A stretch of 64,000 nt of DNA from Flavobacterium luminosum. GTDB lineage: Bacteria > Bacteroidota > Bacteroidia > Flavobacteriales > Flavobacteriaceae. Under the pieces are notes generated by a model that was not told where the DNA came from, ran no database searches, and saw nothing but the letters and a program-made list of their open reading frames with translations. Shown here one piece after another: positions 7,154 through 15,763 of this stretch (its first letter is position 1; each line of letters starts with the position of its first letter). The stretch is from assembly GCF_023635005.1 (NCBI RefSeq), contig NZ_JAMLJM010000002.1:310001-374000 (forward strand), in the 5' to 3' direction. A program made the position numbers and the translations under genes.

Positions 7154-9130
7154 ATGAATTTTGAAAGAAAAGAGCTTTCTAACGCTCAATTACTCGATTT
7201 ATATAAGAAGATTTTAAAGCCTCGTTTGATTGAGGAGAAAATGTTAATCTTAATTCGCCAAGGTAAAGTTTCTAAGTGGTTCTCTGGAATAGGTCAGGAG
7301 GCTATAGCCGTGGGAATTACCACAGCATTAGATAAGGACGAATATATTTTACCAATGCATCGAAATCTAGGTGTTTTTACGACTCGTGAAATTCCTTTGC
7401 ATCGTTTGTTTTCACAATGGCAAGGTAAGCGAAACGGTTTTACTAAAGGTCGTGACCGTTCTTTTCATTTTGGAACTCAGGAATATCATATTATTGGAAT
7501 GATTTCGCATTTGGGACCTCAAATGGGGGTTGCAGATGGAATTGCTTTAGCAAATAAACTAAAACAAAACGGAAAAGTAACGGCAGTTTTTACTGGCGAA
7601 GGCGCTACTTCGGAAGGTGATTTCCATGAGGCACTTAATGTTGCCTCTGTATGGAATTTACCAGTATTATTTGTTATTGAAAATAATGGATATGGTTTAT
7701 CTACTCCAACCAATGAACAATATCGTTGTGAAAATTTAGCGGATAGAGGAGTTGGTTATGGAATGGAAAGTCATATTGTAGATGGTAACAATATTTTAGA
7801 AGTTTATACTTTAATTTCAGAATTAAAAGCTTCGATGAAAGATAATCCAAGACCTATTCTATTGGAATTTAAAACTTTTCGTATGCGAGGCCACGAGGAA
7901 GCAAGTGGGATCAAATATGTTCCTCAGGAATTAATGGACGTATGGGCTGAAAAAGACCCTGTCGAAAATTATAGAAAGTATTTGAAATTGACCATGGTGC
8001 TTTCTGATCAAGAAGACGAATTGATTCGTGCTGAAATCAAGAAAGAGATTGATGAAGATTGGGCTAAAGTACAAGAAGAACCGGCTATTGTTGCCGATTT
8101 AGACGAAGAATTAAATGATGTTTATTGTCCTTGGGAACATGAACAAATTGATCATTTTGAAGAGTTTGAAAACATTCGTTTGATTGACGCTATTTCTCAA
8201 AGTTTGAGTCAGTCGATGGAGCGTCACTCTAATCTAGTGATTATGGGTCAAGATATCGCAGAATATGGAGGCGCTTTTAAAATCACCGAAGGTTTTGTAG
8301 ATAAATTTGGCAAAGAACGTGTTCGTAATACTCCTATTTGTGAAAGCGTTATTGTTTCTGCAGCAAACGGATTGTCTATTAATGGACATAAAGCTGTGGT
8401 AGAAATGCAGTTTGCCGATTTCGTTTCTACGGGATTTAATCCAATAGTAAATTTATTAGCGAAACAGCATTATCGTTGGCAGGAAAAAGCTGATGTTGTA
8501 GTGCGCATGCCTTGTGGAGGAGGAACTCAAGCGGGACCTTTTCATTCGCAAACTAATGAAGCTTGGTTTACAAAGACTCCAGGTTTAAAAGTAGTTTATC
8601 CAGCTTTTCCATACGATGCAAAAGGATTATTAGCTACCGCAATTAACGATCCTAATCCGGTAATGTTCTTTGAACATAAATTGTTATACAGAAGTATTTA
8701 TCAAGACGTACCTAAGGATTATTATACGTTACCTTTTGGTAAGGCTTCTTTGCTAAAAGAAGGGGAGCAAGTGACCATAGTTACTTTCGGTGCGGGAGTA
8801 CATTGGGCTTTGGAAACATTGAAAAAAAATCCTGAAATCTCTGCTGATTTATTGGATTTAAGAACTTTACAGCCACTAGATTGGGAAGCAATTTACGCTT
8901 CGGTTAAGAAAACAAATCGAGTGATTATACTTCAGGAAGATACTTTGTTTGGTGGTGTAGCAAGTGATATTTCTTCTATGATTATGGAGAATTGTTTTGA
9001 GTATTTAGATGCTCCGGTTCGCCGAGTAGGAAGTTTAGAATCAGCTATTCCGTTCATGAAATCGTTAGAAGATCAATATTTACCAAAAGAGCGATTTGAA
9101 AAAGAATTGAAAGAACTTTTGGCCTATTAA
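7154..9130 (+). CDS. Branched-chain 2-oxoacid dehydrogenase E1, alpha and beta subunits fused
   Basis: A 658-residue single-chain E1 (thiamine diphosphate) component of a branched-chain or related 2-oxoacid dehydrogenase complex. Residues about 1-320 are E1 alpha, with the ThDP motif GEGATSEGDFHEA...IENNGYGLSTPT and the RMRGHEEAS segment. About 335-658 are E1 beta (QDIAEYGGAFKITEGF, MQFADFV, GGGTQAGPFHSQ, FEHKLLYRS). It oxidatively decarboxylates 2-oxoacids and passes the acyl group to an E2 lipoyl domain; E2 is not in the window, but an E3 (lpdA) is at 36.3 kb. A TTG at 7109 would give a longer frame, but a -7 promoter element lies inside that extension, so ATG 7154 is preferred. A terminator follows at 9162. 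Confidence 0.93.
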   Translation: MNFERKELSNAQLLDLYKKILKPRLIEEKMLILIRQGKVSKWFSGIGQEAIAVGITTALDKDEYILPMHRNLGVFTTREIPLHRLFSQWQGKRNGFTKGRDRSFHFGTQEYHIIGMISHLGPQMGVADGIALANKLKQNGKVTAVFTGEGATSEGDFHEALNVASVWNLPVLFVIENNGYGLSTPTNEQYRCENLADRGVGYGMESHIVDGNNILEVYTLISELKASMKDNPRPILLEFKTFRMRGHEEASGIKYVPQELMDVWAEKDPVENYRKYLKLTMVLSDQEDELIRAEIKKEIDEDWAKVQEEPAIVADLDEELNDVYCPWEHEQIDHFEEFENIRLIDAISQSLSQSMERHSNLVIMGQDIAEYGGAFKITEGFVDKFGKERVRNTPICESVIVSAANGLSINGHKAVVEMQFADFVSTGFNPIVNLLAKQHYRWQEKADVVVRMPCGGGTQAGPFHSQTNEAWFTKTPGLKVVYPAFPYDAKGLLATAINDPNPVMFFEHKLLYRSIYQDVPKDYYTLPFGKASLLKEGEQVTIVTFGAGVHWALETLKKNPEISADLLDLRTLQPLDWEAIYASVKKTNRVIILQEDTLFGGVASDISSMIMENCFEYLDAPVRRVGSLESAIPFMKSLEDQYLPKERFEKELKELLAY

Positions 9131-9161
9131 TTAAAAATACACGGAGATTTTAATAAAAAGT

Positions 9162-9195
9162 AATCCCGTTTAAGCAATTAAGCGGGATTTTTTAT
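9162..9195 (+). terminator. Terminator after the E1 fusion
   Basis: A stem AATCCCG / CGGGATT with a 14-nt loop is followed by six T, 30 bp after the stop. The following stretch 9196-9297 is AT-rich with no ORF or recognisable site. Confidence 0.7.
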
Positions 9196-9297
9196 TAGTA
9201 ACAGTTGTTATTAGAATTCGTAAATTATTCAGAATTATATAGATTGTAAAGTATTTTAAATATTCCAATTAAATTTCAAATGAAAATTATGATGTAA

Positions 9298-9333
9298 AAA
9301 AAAGCCCGGTAAAACAATACCGGGCTTTTTTAT
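9298..9333. terminator. Strong bidirectional terminator
   Basis: An 11-bp perfect stem (AAAGCCCGGTA / TACCGGGCTTT) with a 6-nt loop has A-rich and T-rich flanks on both sides. It can end the leftward unit that contains the acidic-tailed protein gene and also backs up the E1 terminator. Confidence 0.85.
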
Positions 9334-9385
9334 AAAATAAATTTAAATTTTAAACACAGAGGTTAGTCTATTTAAGTTTATCCTT

Positions 9386-9742
9386 TTATTCATCATCTTC
9401 GTCAGAGTCTTCGTCATCAGAATCAGCAACGTCATTTTCTTCTTCTTCCTCGTCGTCGTCACTGCTTTCGATTTCTAATTCTTTTAATGCGTCCAAAGAA
9501 ACATCGGTTGTTACCAATTCTTCGTCTTCATCATAGTTTTCAATTCTGTCGGCAAGTTTGGTGCTTACTTTTACTAGGTAGATAGTATCCTCGGTACGAA
9601 CTTCAACAGCTTCAATCGATTCATTTTTTGCATTTTTAAATCTAATGATGTCTGAATCATCATAACCTTCAGGAAATTTCTCTACCAGTAAGTTTAAAAT
9701 TTCACTTGTTAATTTTGAATAATCAACGATAACTCTTTTCAT
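9386..9742 (-). CDS. Conserved small protein with a highly acidic C-terminal tail
   Basis: A 118-residue protein of unknown function that I recognise as a flavobacterial hypothetical. Residues 1-85 look folded (MKRVIVDYSKLTSEILNLLV, then IYLVKVSTKLADRIENYDED). Residues about 92-118 are almost only Asp, Glu and Ser, an intrinsically disordered polyanion. It lies 21 bp downstream of the deoxyhypusine-synthase-like gene on the same strand and may be the last gene of a speA-DHS-acidic protein unit ended by the terminator at 9298. A polyanionic tail could bind cationic partners such as polyamines or basic proteins, which is inference from charge and context only. Confidence 0.82.
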   Translation of the reverse strand: MKRVIVDYSKLTSEILNLLVEKFPEGYDDSDIIRFKNAKNESIEAVEVRTEDTIYLVKVSTKLADRIENYDEDEELVTTDVSLDALKELEIESSDDDEEEEENDVADSDDEDSDEDDE

Positions 9743-9763
9743 AAAATGGGGATCTTCTATATA

Positions 9764-10738
9764 TTATTGACCTAATACGTATGCAAATATAAGAGGTGCA
9801 ACGATAGTTGCATCAGATTCTACAATAAATTTTGGAGTAGTAATGTCTAATTTACCCCAAGTAATTTTCTCGTTAGGTACTGCTCCTGAGTAAGAACCAT
9901 AACTAGTCGTTGAATCTGATATTTGACAGAAATACGCCCAGAATGGAACATCGTGCATTTCTAAATCTTGATACAACATAGGAACTACACAGATAGGAAA
10001 GTCACCGGCAATACCACCACCAATTTGGAAGAATCCGATTCCTTTTCCTGAGCAATTTTCTCTGTACCAATCGGCTAACCACATCATGTATTCGATACCA
10101 CTTTTCATAGTTGTAGCGGTAAATTCACCTTTAATACAGTAAGAAGCAAAAATGTTACCCATTGTACTGTCTTCCCATCCTGGAACTACGATTGGAAGAT
10201 TTTTTTCAGCAGCAGCTACCATCCATGAGTCTTTTGGATCAATTTCATAGTATTGTTCTAAAACTCCTGAATTAATCATTTGATACATGAATTCATGAGG
10301 GAAATATCTTTCTCCAGATTTATCAGCTTTGTTCCAAATATCGTATAAATGAGATTGTAAGCGACGGAAAGCTTCTTCTTCAGGAATACAAGTGTCCGTA
10401 ACACGATTGTAATGGTTTTCTAATAAATCCCATTCCTCTTGAGGAGACAAATCACGGTAGTTAGGAACTCTTTTGTATGAATTATGAGCTACTAAGTTCA
10501 TAATATCTTCCTCTAAGTTAGCTCCTGTACAAGAAATAATATGTACTTTATCTTGACGGATCATTTCAGCTAATGATTTTCCCATTTCGGCAGTACTCAT
10601 TGCACCAGCTAATGTGATCATCATTTTTCCGTTGTCTAACAAATGTTCTTCATAGCCTTTAGCGGCATCAACTAAAGCTGCAGCGTTAAAGTGAAGGTAG
10701 TGTTTTTCAATAAACTGACTAATAGGTCCTTTGCTCAT
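9764..10738 (-). CDS. Deoxyhypusine synthase-like protein (bacterial)
   Basis: A 324-residue bacterial homologue of deoxyhypusine synthase, an NAD-dependent enzyme that in eukaryotes moves the aminobutyl group of spermidine to a lysine of eIF5A. The catalytic lysine that forms the imine intermediate in the human enzyme (SWGK) is conserved as ITWGK, 28 residues before the C terminus. The NAD-site region corresponds to GWEDSTMGNIFASYC, and glycine motifs such as FFQIGGGIAGDFP are present. Bacteria lack eIF5A, so the acceptor must differ; related enzymes act as homospermidine synthases. It directly follows arginine decarboxylase, supporting a polyamine role. A TTG nine codons upstream is possible, but ATG 10738 is the better start. 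Confidence 0.85.
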   Translation of the reverse strand: MSKGPISQFIEKHYLHFNAAALVDAAKGYEEHLLDNGKMMITLAGAMSTAEMGKSLAEMIRQDKVHIISCTGANLEEDIMNLVAHNSYKRVPNYRDLSPQEEWDLLENHYNRVTDTCIPEEEAFRRLQSHLYDIWNKADKSGERYFPHEFMYQMINSGVLEQYYEIDPKDSWMVAAAEKNLPIVVPGWEDSTMGNIFASYCIKGEFTATTMKSGIEYMMWLADWYRENCSGKGIGFFQIGGGIAGDFPICVVPMLYQDLEMHDVPFWAYFCQISDSTTSYGSYSGAVPNEKITWGKLDITTPKFIVESDATIVAPLIFAYVLGQ

Positions 10739-10769
10739 TTTGTTTGTTTTCTGCTTAGATAGCAAGTTA

Positions 10770-12170
10770 TTACTTTTTGTTGTATCCTAAAATTTCTAAA
10801 ATATCTTCTGCTTTTTGTTGTTCAGAGAACACCTCGGTTGCAAAAATTCCGTTTTTATCTTTGTCAATCAAGATATGTTTTGGTTGCGGCAAAATACAGT
10901 GATGTAAACCACCAAAACCACCAATAGTTTCCTGATAAGCCCCAGTGTTAAAGAAACCTATATAAAGAGGTTTTTCTCTGTTATATTTAGGTAAATACAC
11001 CGCATTCATATGTTGTTCGGAATTGTAATAATCGTCTCCGTCACAAGTTAAACCTCCTAAAAGTACCCTTTCGTAGGTATCGTTCCAGCGGTTAACAGCC
11101 ATCATTACAAAGCGTTTGTTGATCGCCCATGTATCCGGTAAGGTTGTGATAAACGAAGAATCAATCATATTCCAGTTTTCACGATCATTTTGTTTCTTTT
11201 GGTACAATACTTTATATATTGCTCCTCCAGATTCACCTACGGTAAATGAACCAAATTCTGTAAAAATGTGTGGTACCGGAACATCCGCTTCATCACAAGC
11301 AATTTTAATTTGGTTTAGGATTTCATCAACCATGTATTGGTAATCGTATTCAAAAGCTAATGAACTTTTGATTGGGAAACCACCACCAATATTTAAACTA
11401 TCTAATGTTGGACATTCTTTTTTCAGCGCAATGTATACTTTCATACATTTTAACAATTCATTCCAATAATACGAAGTATCTCTAATACCAGCATTAATAA
11501 AGAAGTGAAGCATTTTTAATTCTACTCTTTTATTGTCTTGAATTTGTTTACGGAAAAAAGGAACAATGTCTTTGTAGCCAATTCCTAATCGAGAAGTATA
11601 AAACTCAAATTTAGGTTCTTCCTCGGCTGCAATTCTAATTCCGATTTTAAATTTACCTTCAATTTCTTCTTGCAATAAATCTAATTCTTCAAAATTATCT
11701 ATTACAGGAATCGTGTTTTTATGTCCGTTATTAATTAAGCGCGCAATATTGGTGATGTATTGATCACGTTTAAAACCATTACAAACCACAAAGGTATTTT
11801 TATTGATTTTTCCTTCTTCCATTAATCGCTCTACAATATCAATATCGAAGGCAGAAGAAGTTTCAATGTGGATGTTGTTTTTTAAGGCTTCGTTTAAGAT
11901 AAACTCAAAATGCGAACTTTTAGTACAATAGCAGTAAAAATACTTAGCTTCATAATTGTGTTTTTCCATAGCATTACGAAACCACATTTTGGCTTTGTTG
12001 ATGTTTTCGGAAATTTTAGGAAGGTAGGTAAATTTTAAAGGCGTACCATATTGTTCTACTAATTTCATTAGATCAATTCCATGAAATTGTAAGTTGTCTT
12101 TATTTAAAGTAAATTCTTCTTGAGGGAAGTAAAAAGTTTGATTGATTAAATCGAAATATTTTGTATTCAT
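10770..12170 (-). CDS. speA: Arginine decarboxylase (short Bacteroidota type)
   Basis: A 466-residue PLP-dependent decarboxylase of the alanine-racemase fold (group IV), producing agmatine from arginine. The PLP lysine is in FYCYCTKSSHFEF (about residue 98), followed by the pyridoxal phosphate-binding LNIGGGFPIK, the catalytic Cys-Asp region GLTCDGDDYY, and the late FFNTGAYQETIGG. It is clearly shorter than the approximately 630-660-residue E. coli SpeA, which is normal for the Bacteroidota form. The deoxyhypusine-synthase-like gene begins 31 bp after its stop. The nearest promoter-like element lies about 240 bp upstream, in front of a 58-codon ORF, so the mRNA may have a long leader. The substrate call is from family resemblance; diaminopimelate or carboxynorspermidine decarboxylase is less likely. 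Confidence 0.85.
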   Translation of the reverse strand: MNTKYFDLINQTFYFPQEEFTLNKDNLQFHGIDLMKLVEQYGTPLKFTYLPKISENINKAKMWFRNAMEKHNYEAKYFYCYCTKSSHFEFILNEALKNNIHIETSSAFDIDIVERLMEEGKINKNTFVVCNGFKRDQYITNIARLINNGHKNTIPVIDNFEELDLLQEEIEGKFKIGIRIAAEEEPKFEFYTSRLGIGYKDIVPFFRKQIQDNKRVELKMLHFFINAGIRDTSYYWNELLKCMKVYIALKKECPTLDSLNIGGGFPIKSSLAFEYDYQYMVDEILNQIKIACDEADVPVPHIFTEFGSFTVGESGGAIYKVLYQKKQNDRENWNMIDSSFITTLPDTWAINKRFVMMAVNRWNDTYERVLLGGLTCDGDDYYNSEQHMNAVYLPKYNREKPLYIGFFNTGAYQETIGGFGGLHHCILPQPKHILIDKDKNGIFATEVFSEQQKAEDILEILGYNKK

Positions 12171-12224
12171 TTAGTTATCAGTATTTTGTAATTAAAAATA
12201 ATAAAAATTCTAATACAAAATTTT

Positions 12225-12401
12225 TCAAACTCTGATATTCGCAAATTCAATTTCTAATTCACTGTAGGTTTTCTGATTAGTTGCGTATAATCTGTGGGCA
12301 TCCCATTTAATGACAGTCACAATTTTTAAGACAGCATTAGATATTTCCAGAATTGTTTCCTGAAAAGTCTGAAATCTTCTCCAATTATTGTGTTTGTTCA
12401 T
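12225..12401 (-). CDS. Candidate 58-residue leader ORF upstream of speA
   Basis: An ATG-initiated 58-codon frame runs from 12401 to a TGA at 12225, 54 bp before speA. The predicted peptide starts MNKHNNWRRFQTFQETILEI and contains Trp twice, His and Tyr, so it is not just the Lys/Asn/Phe mix that chance AT-rich frames usually give. Its ATG is preceded at six bases by the minus-strand element TAAATTTG, a match to the -7 consensus, so it would be at or near the transcription start. It does not resemble any family I know. It could be a regulatory upstream ORF with tandem Arg codons at positions 8-9, a decayed gene remnant, or chance. Confidence 0.35.
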   Translation of the reverse strand: MNKHNNWRRFQTFQETILEISNAVLKIVTVIKWDAHRLYATNQKTYSELEIEFANIRV

Positions 12402-12406
12402 GCGGG

Positions 12407-12414
12407 CAAATTTA
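12407..12414 (-). promoter_or_regulatory. Putative -7 element upstream of the speA leader ORF
   Basis: TAAATTTG on the minus strand matches TAnnTTTG exactly. The nearest TTG upstream is about 25 bp away, slightly outside the usual 17-23 bp range. No other consensus element occurs between here and the speA start, so this is the best candidate promoter for the speA unit. Confidence 0.45.
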
Positions 12415-12457
12415 AAAAATTAAATTTCGTATATGAAAACAAAAAAACAAAAAAACG

Positions 12458-13525
12458 CTATAAATTATAATCACTAAAAGATTTTGTAATTACTTCATTA
12501 TTAGCGGTTTGATTGATTTTTATATCTCCAATTCTATTTAGTAATGCAAATTGTACTTTTCCGTATTCATTTTTTTTGTCGTGAATTAGTAAATCGATGA
12601 TAGAATTTTGATCATTAGCATCGAAAAATACGGTTCCATAAATTTGTTGTAAATGGTGTTTGATTTCAAGATATTCTTCTTCTTTTAGTAACCCTTGTTG
12701 AAAAGAGATAAAAGATTCTAAAATCATGCCGACTGCAATAGCTTCTCCGTGAAGTAATGCTTCTTTTTCAGGATGTTCTAATAAATAAGTTTCTATGGCG
12801 TGTCCTAGAGTGTGTCCAAAATTCAACGCTTTTCGAATTCCGTTTTCGGTGGGATCTTGAGTTACAATAGCATTTTTTATAGAAACAGATTCGGCAATTA
12901 ATTCATCTAAAGTATCAAAATCGATATCCGAAAGTTTTTTGAATTTTTCCCAATGCGATTTTTTTGCAATCAAACCATGTTTTAGCATTTCGGCTAGGCC
13001 AGAACGCATTTCTCTTTGGGATAAAGTTTCAAGAAAAGAAGAATCAATAAGTACCATTTCAGGGTTGGTAATAGTCCCAATCTGATTCTTTAGTCCGCCA
13101 AAATCTACACCATTTTTACCGCCTACAGATGCATCGACCATAGATAATAGTGTGGTTGGAATGTTTATAAACGCTATTCCTCTCTTAAAGGTTGAAGCTA
13201 TAAAACCTCCCATATCGGTTATAACTCCACCACCTACATTAATAATTAGGCTTTTTCTGTCGGCACCTAATTCCAATAAAACACTCCAAATTTGTATGCA
13301 GGTTTCAATGGTTTTATTTTCTTCTCCGGATTCAATTTCAATAATTTCAAACGGTGTGTTTGTTTCTACTAGAGGTAAAACTTTTGGTAAACAATATTCA
13401 TTGGTGTTTTCATCGACAATGAAGAAAATTTTCGAAAAAATTTTCTCGTTTAAATACGAATTAAGTCGCAAATATGCTTCATTATTAAAGTGTATGTCGT
13501 AACCGTTTGCCTGAATAGAGTTCAT
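12458..13525 (-). CDS. aroB: 3-dehydroquinate synthase
   Basis: A 355-residue enzyme that converts DAHP to 3-dehydroquinate in the shikimate pathway, using NAD and a divalent metal. Signature motifs are GGGVITDMGGFIASTFKRG (NAD-binding region), IPTTLLSMVDASVGGKNGVD, the metal-binding FGHTLGHAIE and LHGEAIAVGM. All are intact and the length is typical. It is transcribed leftwards, divergent from proline dehydrogenase across about 97 bp, and is followed by the leader region of speA in the same direction, though no shared function is implied. Identification is secure. Confidence 0.96.
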   Translation of the reverse strand: MNSIQANGYDIHFNNEAYLRLNSYLNEKIFSKIFFIVDENTNEYCLPKVLPLVETNTPFEIIEIESGEENKTIETCIQIWSVLLELGADRKSLIINVGGGVITDMGGFIASTFKRGIAFINIPTTLLSMVDASVGGKNGVDFGGLKNQIGTITNPEMVLIDSSFLETLSQREMRSGLAEMLKHGLIAKKSHWEKFKKLSDIDFDTLDELIAESVSIKNAIVTQDPTENGIRKALNFGHTLGHAIETYLLEHPEKEALLHGEAIAVGMILESFISFQQGLLKEEEYLEIKHHLQQIYGTVFFDANDQNSIIDLLIHDKKNEYGKVQFALLNRIGDIKINQTANNEVITKSFSDYNL

Positions 13526-13593
13526 TTCTCAGAGGAGTGTTAAGTGTAGTGCAAAATAACGTAAAAATAGTGTAATATAATAATGAGGAGTTT

Positions 13594-13601
13594 TATATTT
13601 G
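13594..13601 (+). promoter_or_regulatory. -7 element for proline dehydrogenase/rnz
   Basis: TATATTTG, an exact match to TAnnTTTG, lies 21 bp before the ATG at 13623. No good TTG box is visible at the expected distance. It would drive the proline dehydrogenase-rnz unit. Confidence 0.5.
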
Positions 13602-13622
13602 CATAACCTTATGTGAATAATC

Positions 13623-14795
13623 ATGGATAAAATTTTTAACAATACACAAAACGCTTTTTCACTGAAAAGTGATACCGAATTAGAAAGAGCTTATTTTCTT
13701 TTTAAATTAATAGATTCAGAACCTTTAGTAAAAATAGGTACTGCGGTTACCAACTTTGCTTTAAAAGCCCATCTTCCAGTAGAAGGATTAATTAGAGCGA
13801 CTGTTTTCGATCATTTTTGTGGCGGAGTTTCAGAAGACGATTGTATTCCTGTAGTGGATAAAATGTTTACTAAAGGAGTTTCTTCTGTATTGGATTATTC
13901 AGTAGAGGGGAAAGAGGATGAAGCTGCTTTTGATGAAGCAATGAATAAAACGTTGAAGATTATCAATTTTGCTAAAGAAAAAGATGCTATACCTTTTGCC
14001 GTTTTCAAACCGACTGGTTTTGGTAGATTCGAATTGTATCAAAAATTAGGTGAAGGAAAATCTTTAAATGAAACAGAGCAAGCGGAGTGGAATAGAGTAG
14101 TAGAACGTTTTGATAGAGTTTGTAAAGCCGCTCACGATAACGATATTGCTTTGTTAATTGATGGTGAAGAGAGTTGGATGCAAGACGCAGCCGATAATTT
14201 GGTTGCTGATATGATGCGTAAATACAATAAGAAAAAAGCAATTGTTTACAATACGTTACAAATGTATCGTTGGGATCGTTTAGATTATTTGAAAATCTTA
14301 CACCAACAAGCGCAAGAGGAAGGCTTTCATATCGGAATGAAACTAGTTCGTGGCGCTTACATGGAAAAAGAGAACAAACGTGCCGAAGAAAAAGGATACA
14401 AATCGCCAATATGTGCTTCTAAACAAGCTACAGATTATAACTACGACGATGCAGTAGCATTTATGGTAGAACACATAGATACTATGGCTATTTTTGCAGG
14501 CACTCACAACGAAGAGAGTTCGTATAAATTAATGGAATTAATGGCTCACCGTGGTATTGCCAAAAACGATTTTAGAGTTTGGTTTGGTCAATTATACGGA
14601 ATGAGTGATAATATGAGTTTTAATCTTGCGGCCGAAGGGTATAATGTGGCTAAATATTTGCCTTTTGGACCAGTGAAAGATGTGATGCCTTACTTAATCC
14701 GTCGTGCCGAAGAAAATACTTCAGTGGCAGGACAAACTAGCCGCGAATTGACTTTAATTAAAAACGAAAGAGAGAGAAGAAAAGGAAAAAGATAA
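13623..14795 (+). CDS. Proline dehydrogenase (monofunctional)
   Basis: A 390-residue FAD-dependent proline dehydrogenase that oxidises proline to pyrroline-5-carboxylate and passes electrons to the membrane quinone pool. The TIM-barrel signature is clear: YNTLQMYRWDRLDYL, KLVRGAYMEKE (flavin and substrate contacts), RVWFGQLYGMSDNMSFNLA, and near the end PFGPVKDVMPYLIRRAEEN, whose two Arg residues bind the proline carboxylate. No P5C dehydrogenase domain is attached, unlike E. coli PutA. The stop overlaps the RNase Z start in a TAATG arrangement, which suggests translational coupling. This gene pair is of unrelated function, so co-expression is probably incidental. Confidence 0.93.
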   Translation: MDKIFNNTQNAFSLKSDTELERAYFLFKLIDSEPLVKIGTAVTNFALKAHLPVEGLIRATVFDHFCGGVSEDDCIPVVDKMFTKGVSSVLDYSVEGKEDEAAFDEAMNKTLKIINFAKEKDAIPFAVFKPTGFGRFELYQKLGEGKSLNETEQAEWNRVVERFDRVCKAAHDNDIALLIDGEESWMQDAADNLVADMMRKYNKKKAIVYNTLQMYRWDRLDYLKILHQQAQEEGFHIGMKLVRGAYMEKENKRAEEKGYKSPICASKQATDYNYDDAVAFMVEHIDTMAIFAGTHNEESSYKLMELMAHRGIAKNDFRVWFGQLYGMSDNMSFNLAAEGYNVAKYLPFGPVKDVMPYLIRRAEENTSVAGQTSRELTLIKNERERRKGKR

Positions 14796-15700
14796 TGAAT
14801 TTAACCATTTTAGGTTGCTACGCTGCTACACCCAGAACATTTACCAATCCGACTTCGCAAGTTTTGGAAATAAATAATCGATTGTTTTTAATCGATTGTG
14901 GTGAAGGAACTCAGGTGCAGTTACGGAAAAATAAAATCAAATTTTCGGCAATTAATCAAATTTTTATTTCGCATTTGCATGGAGATCATGTTTATGGTCT
15001 GATTGGTCTGATTTCTACATTCACATTACTGAATAGAGTAACACCATTAACCGTTTTTGGTCCGGTAGGTATAAAAGAAATGATTAAGTTGCAATTGAAA
15101 CTGGCAAATTCTTGGCCCCAATATGAACTCACTTTTGTGGAATTGTCTTCTACAGAATCAGAAGTAATCTTTGAAGATGATAAAGTGTTAGTTAAGACCA
15201 TTCCGCTGAAACACAGAGTGTACACCAATGGTTTTTTGTTTCAGGAAAAACCAAAAGAGCGTAATTTGAACATTGATAAGGTTCGAGAATATGAAATTGA
15301 GACCTGTTTTTTTCAAAATATAAAAAACGGAAAAGATATTACTTTAGACGATGGACGAGTAATTCCCAACTCAGTTTTAACGTTCGATCCGCCATCTCCT
15401 AAAAGTTATGCCTTCTGTTCTGACACATTATACAATGAAGATGTAATACCTATTATTTCAGGTGTTGATGTGTTGTATCATGAAGCTACCTTTTTAGAAT
15501 CGGAATCTCATTACACAGAACGAACGATGCACAGTACCGCAAAAGAAGCGGCTCGCATAGCCCTTAAAGCAAATGTAGGACAATTAATTTTAGGACATTA
15601 TTCTACGCGATATGAGTCGATTCAATTGTTTAAAGAAGAAGCGGTCACTGTATTCGAAAATACACTTTTGGCAGATGATGGCGTCTTTTTTGAATTTTAG
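14795..15700 (+). CDS. rnz: Ribonuclease Z
   Basis: A 301-residue metallo-beta-lactamase-fold endonuclease that trims the 3' end of tRNA precursors lacking CCA. The zinc motif SHLHGDHVYGL is at about residues 60-70, the second-site Asp in YAFCSDTLYNEDV, and the late motif LILGHYSTRY supplies another His. These match the short bacterial RNase Z (ElaC) form. The ATG shares an A with the proline dehydrogenase stop (TAATG), so it is probably translated by coupling. pdxH follows 63 bp later on the same strand and may be in the same unit. Confidence 0.95.
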   Translation: MNLTILGCYAATPRTFTNPTSQVLEINNRLFLIDCGEGTQVQLRKNKIKFSAINQIFISHLHGDHVYGLIGLISTFTLLNRVTPLTVFGPVGIKEMIKLQLKLANSWPQYELTFVELSSTESEVIFEDDKVLVKTIPLKHRVYTNGFLFQEKPKERNLNIDKVREYEIETCFFQNIKNGKDITLDDGRVIPNSVLTFDPPSPKSYAFCSDTLYNEDVIPIISGVDVLYHEATFLESESHYTERTMHSTAKEAARIALKANVGQLILGHYSTRYESIQLFKEEAVTVFENTLLADDGVFFEF

Positions 15701-15763
15701 ACAAAGTGTCTTTCGTGGTTTTGACAGCTGTTCAATTTAGTTTTATAACAAAATCAGTACATT

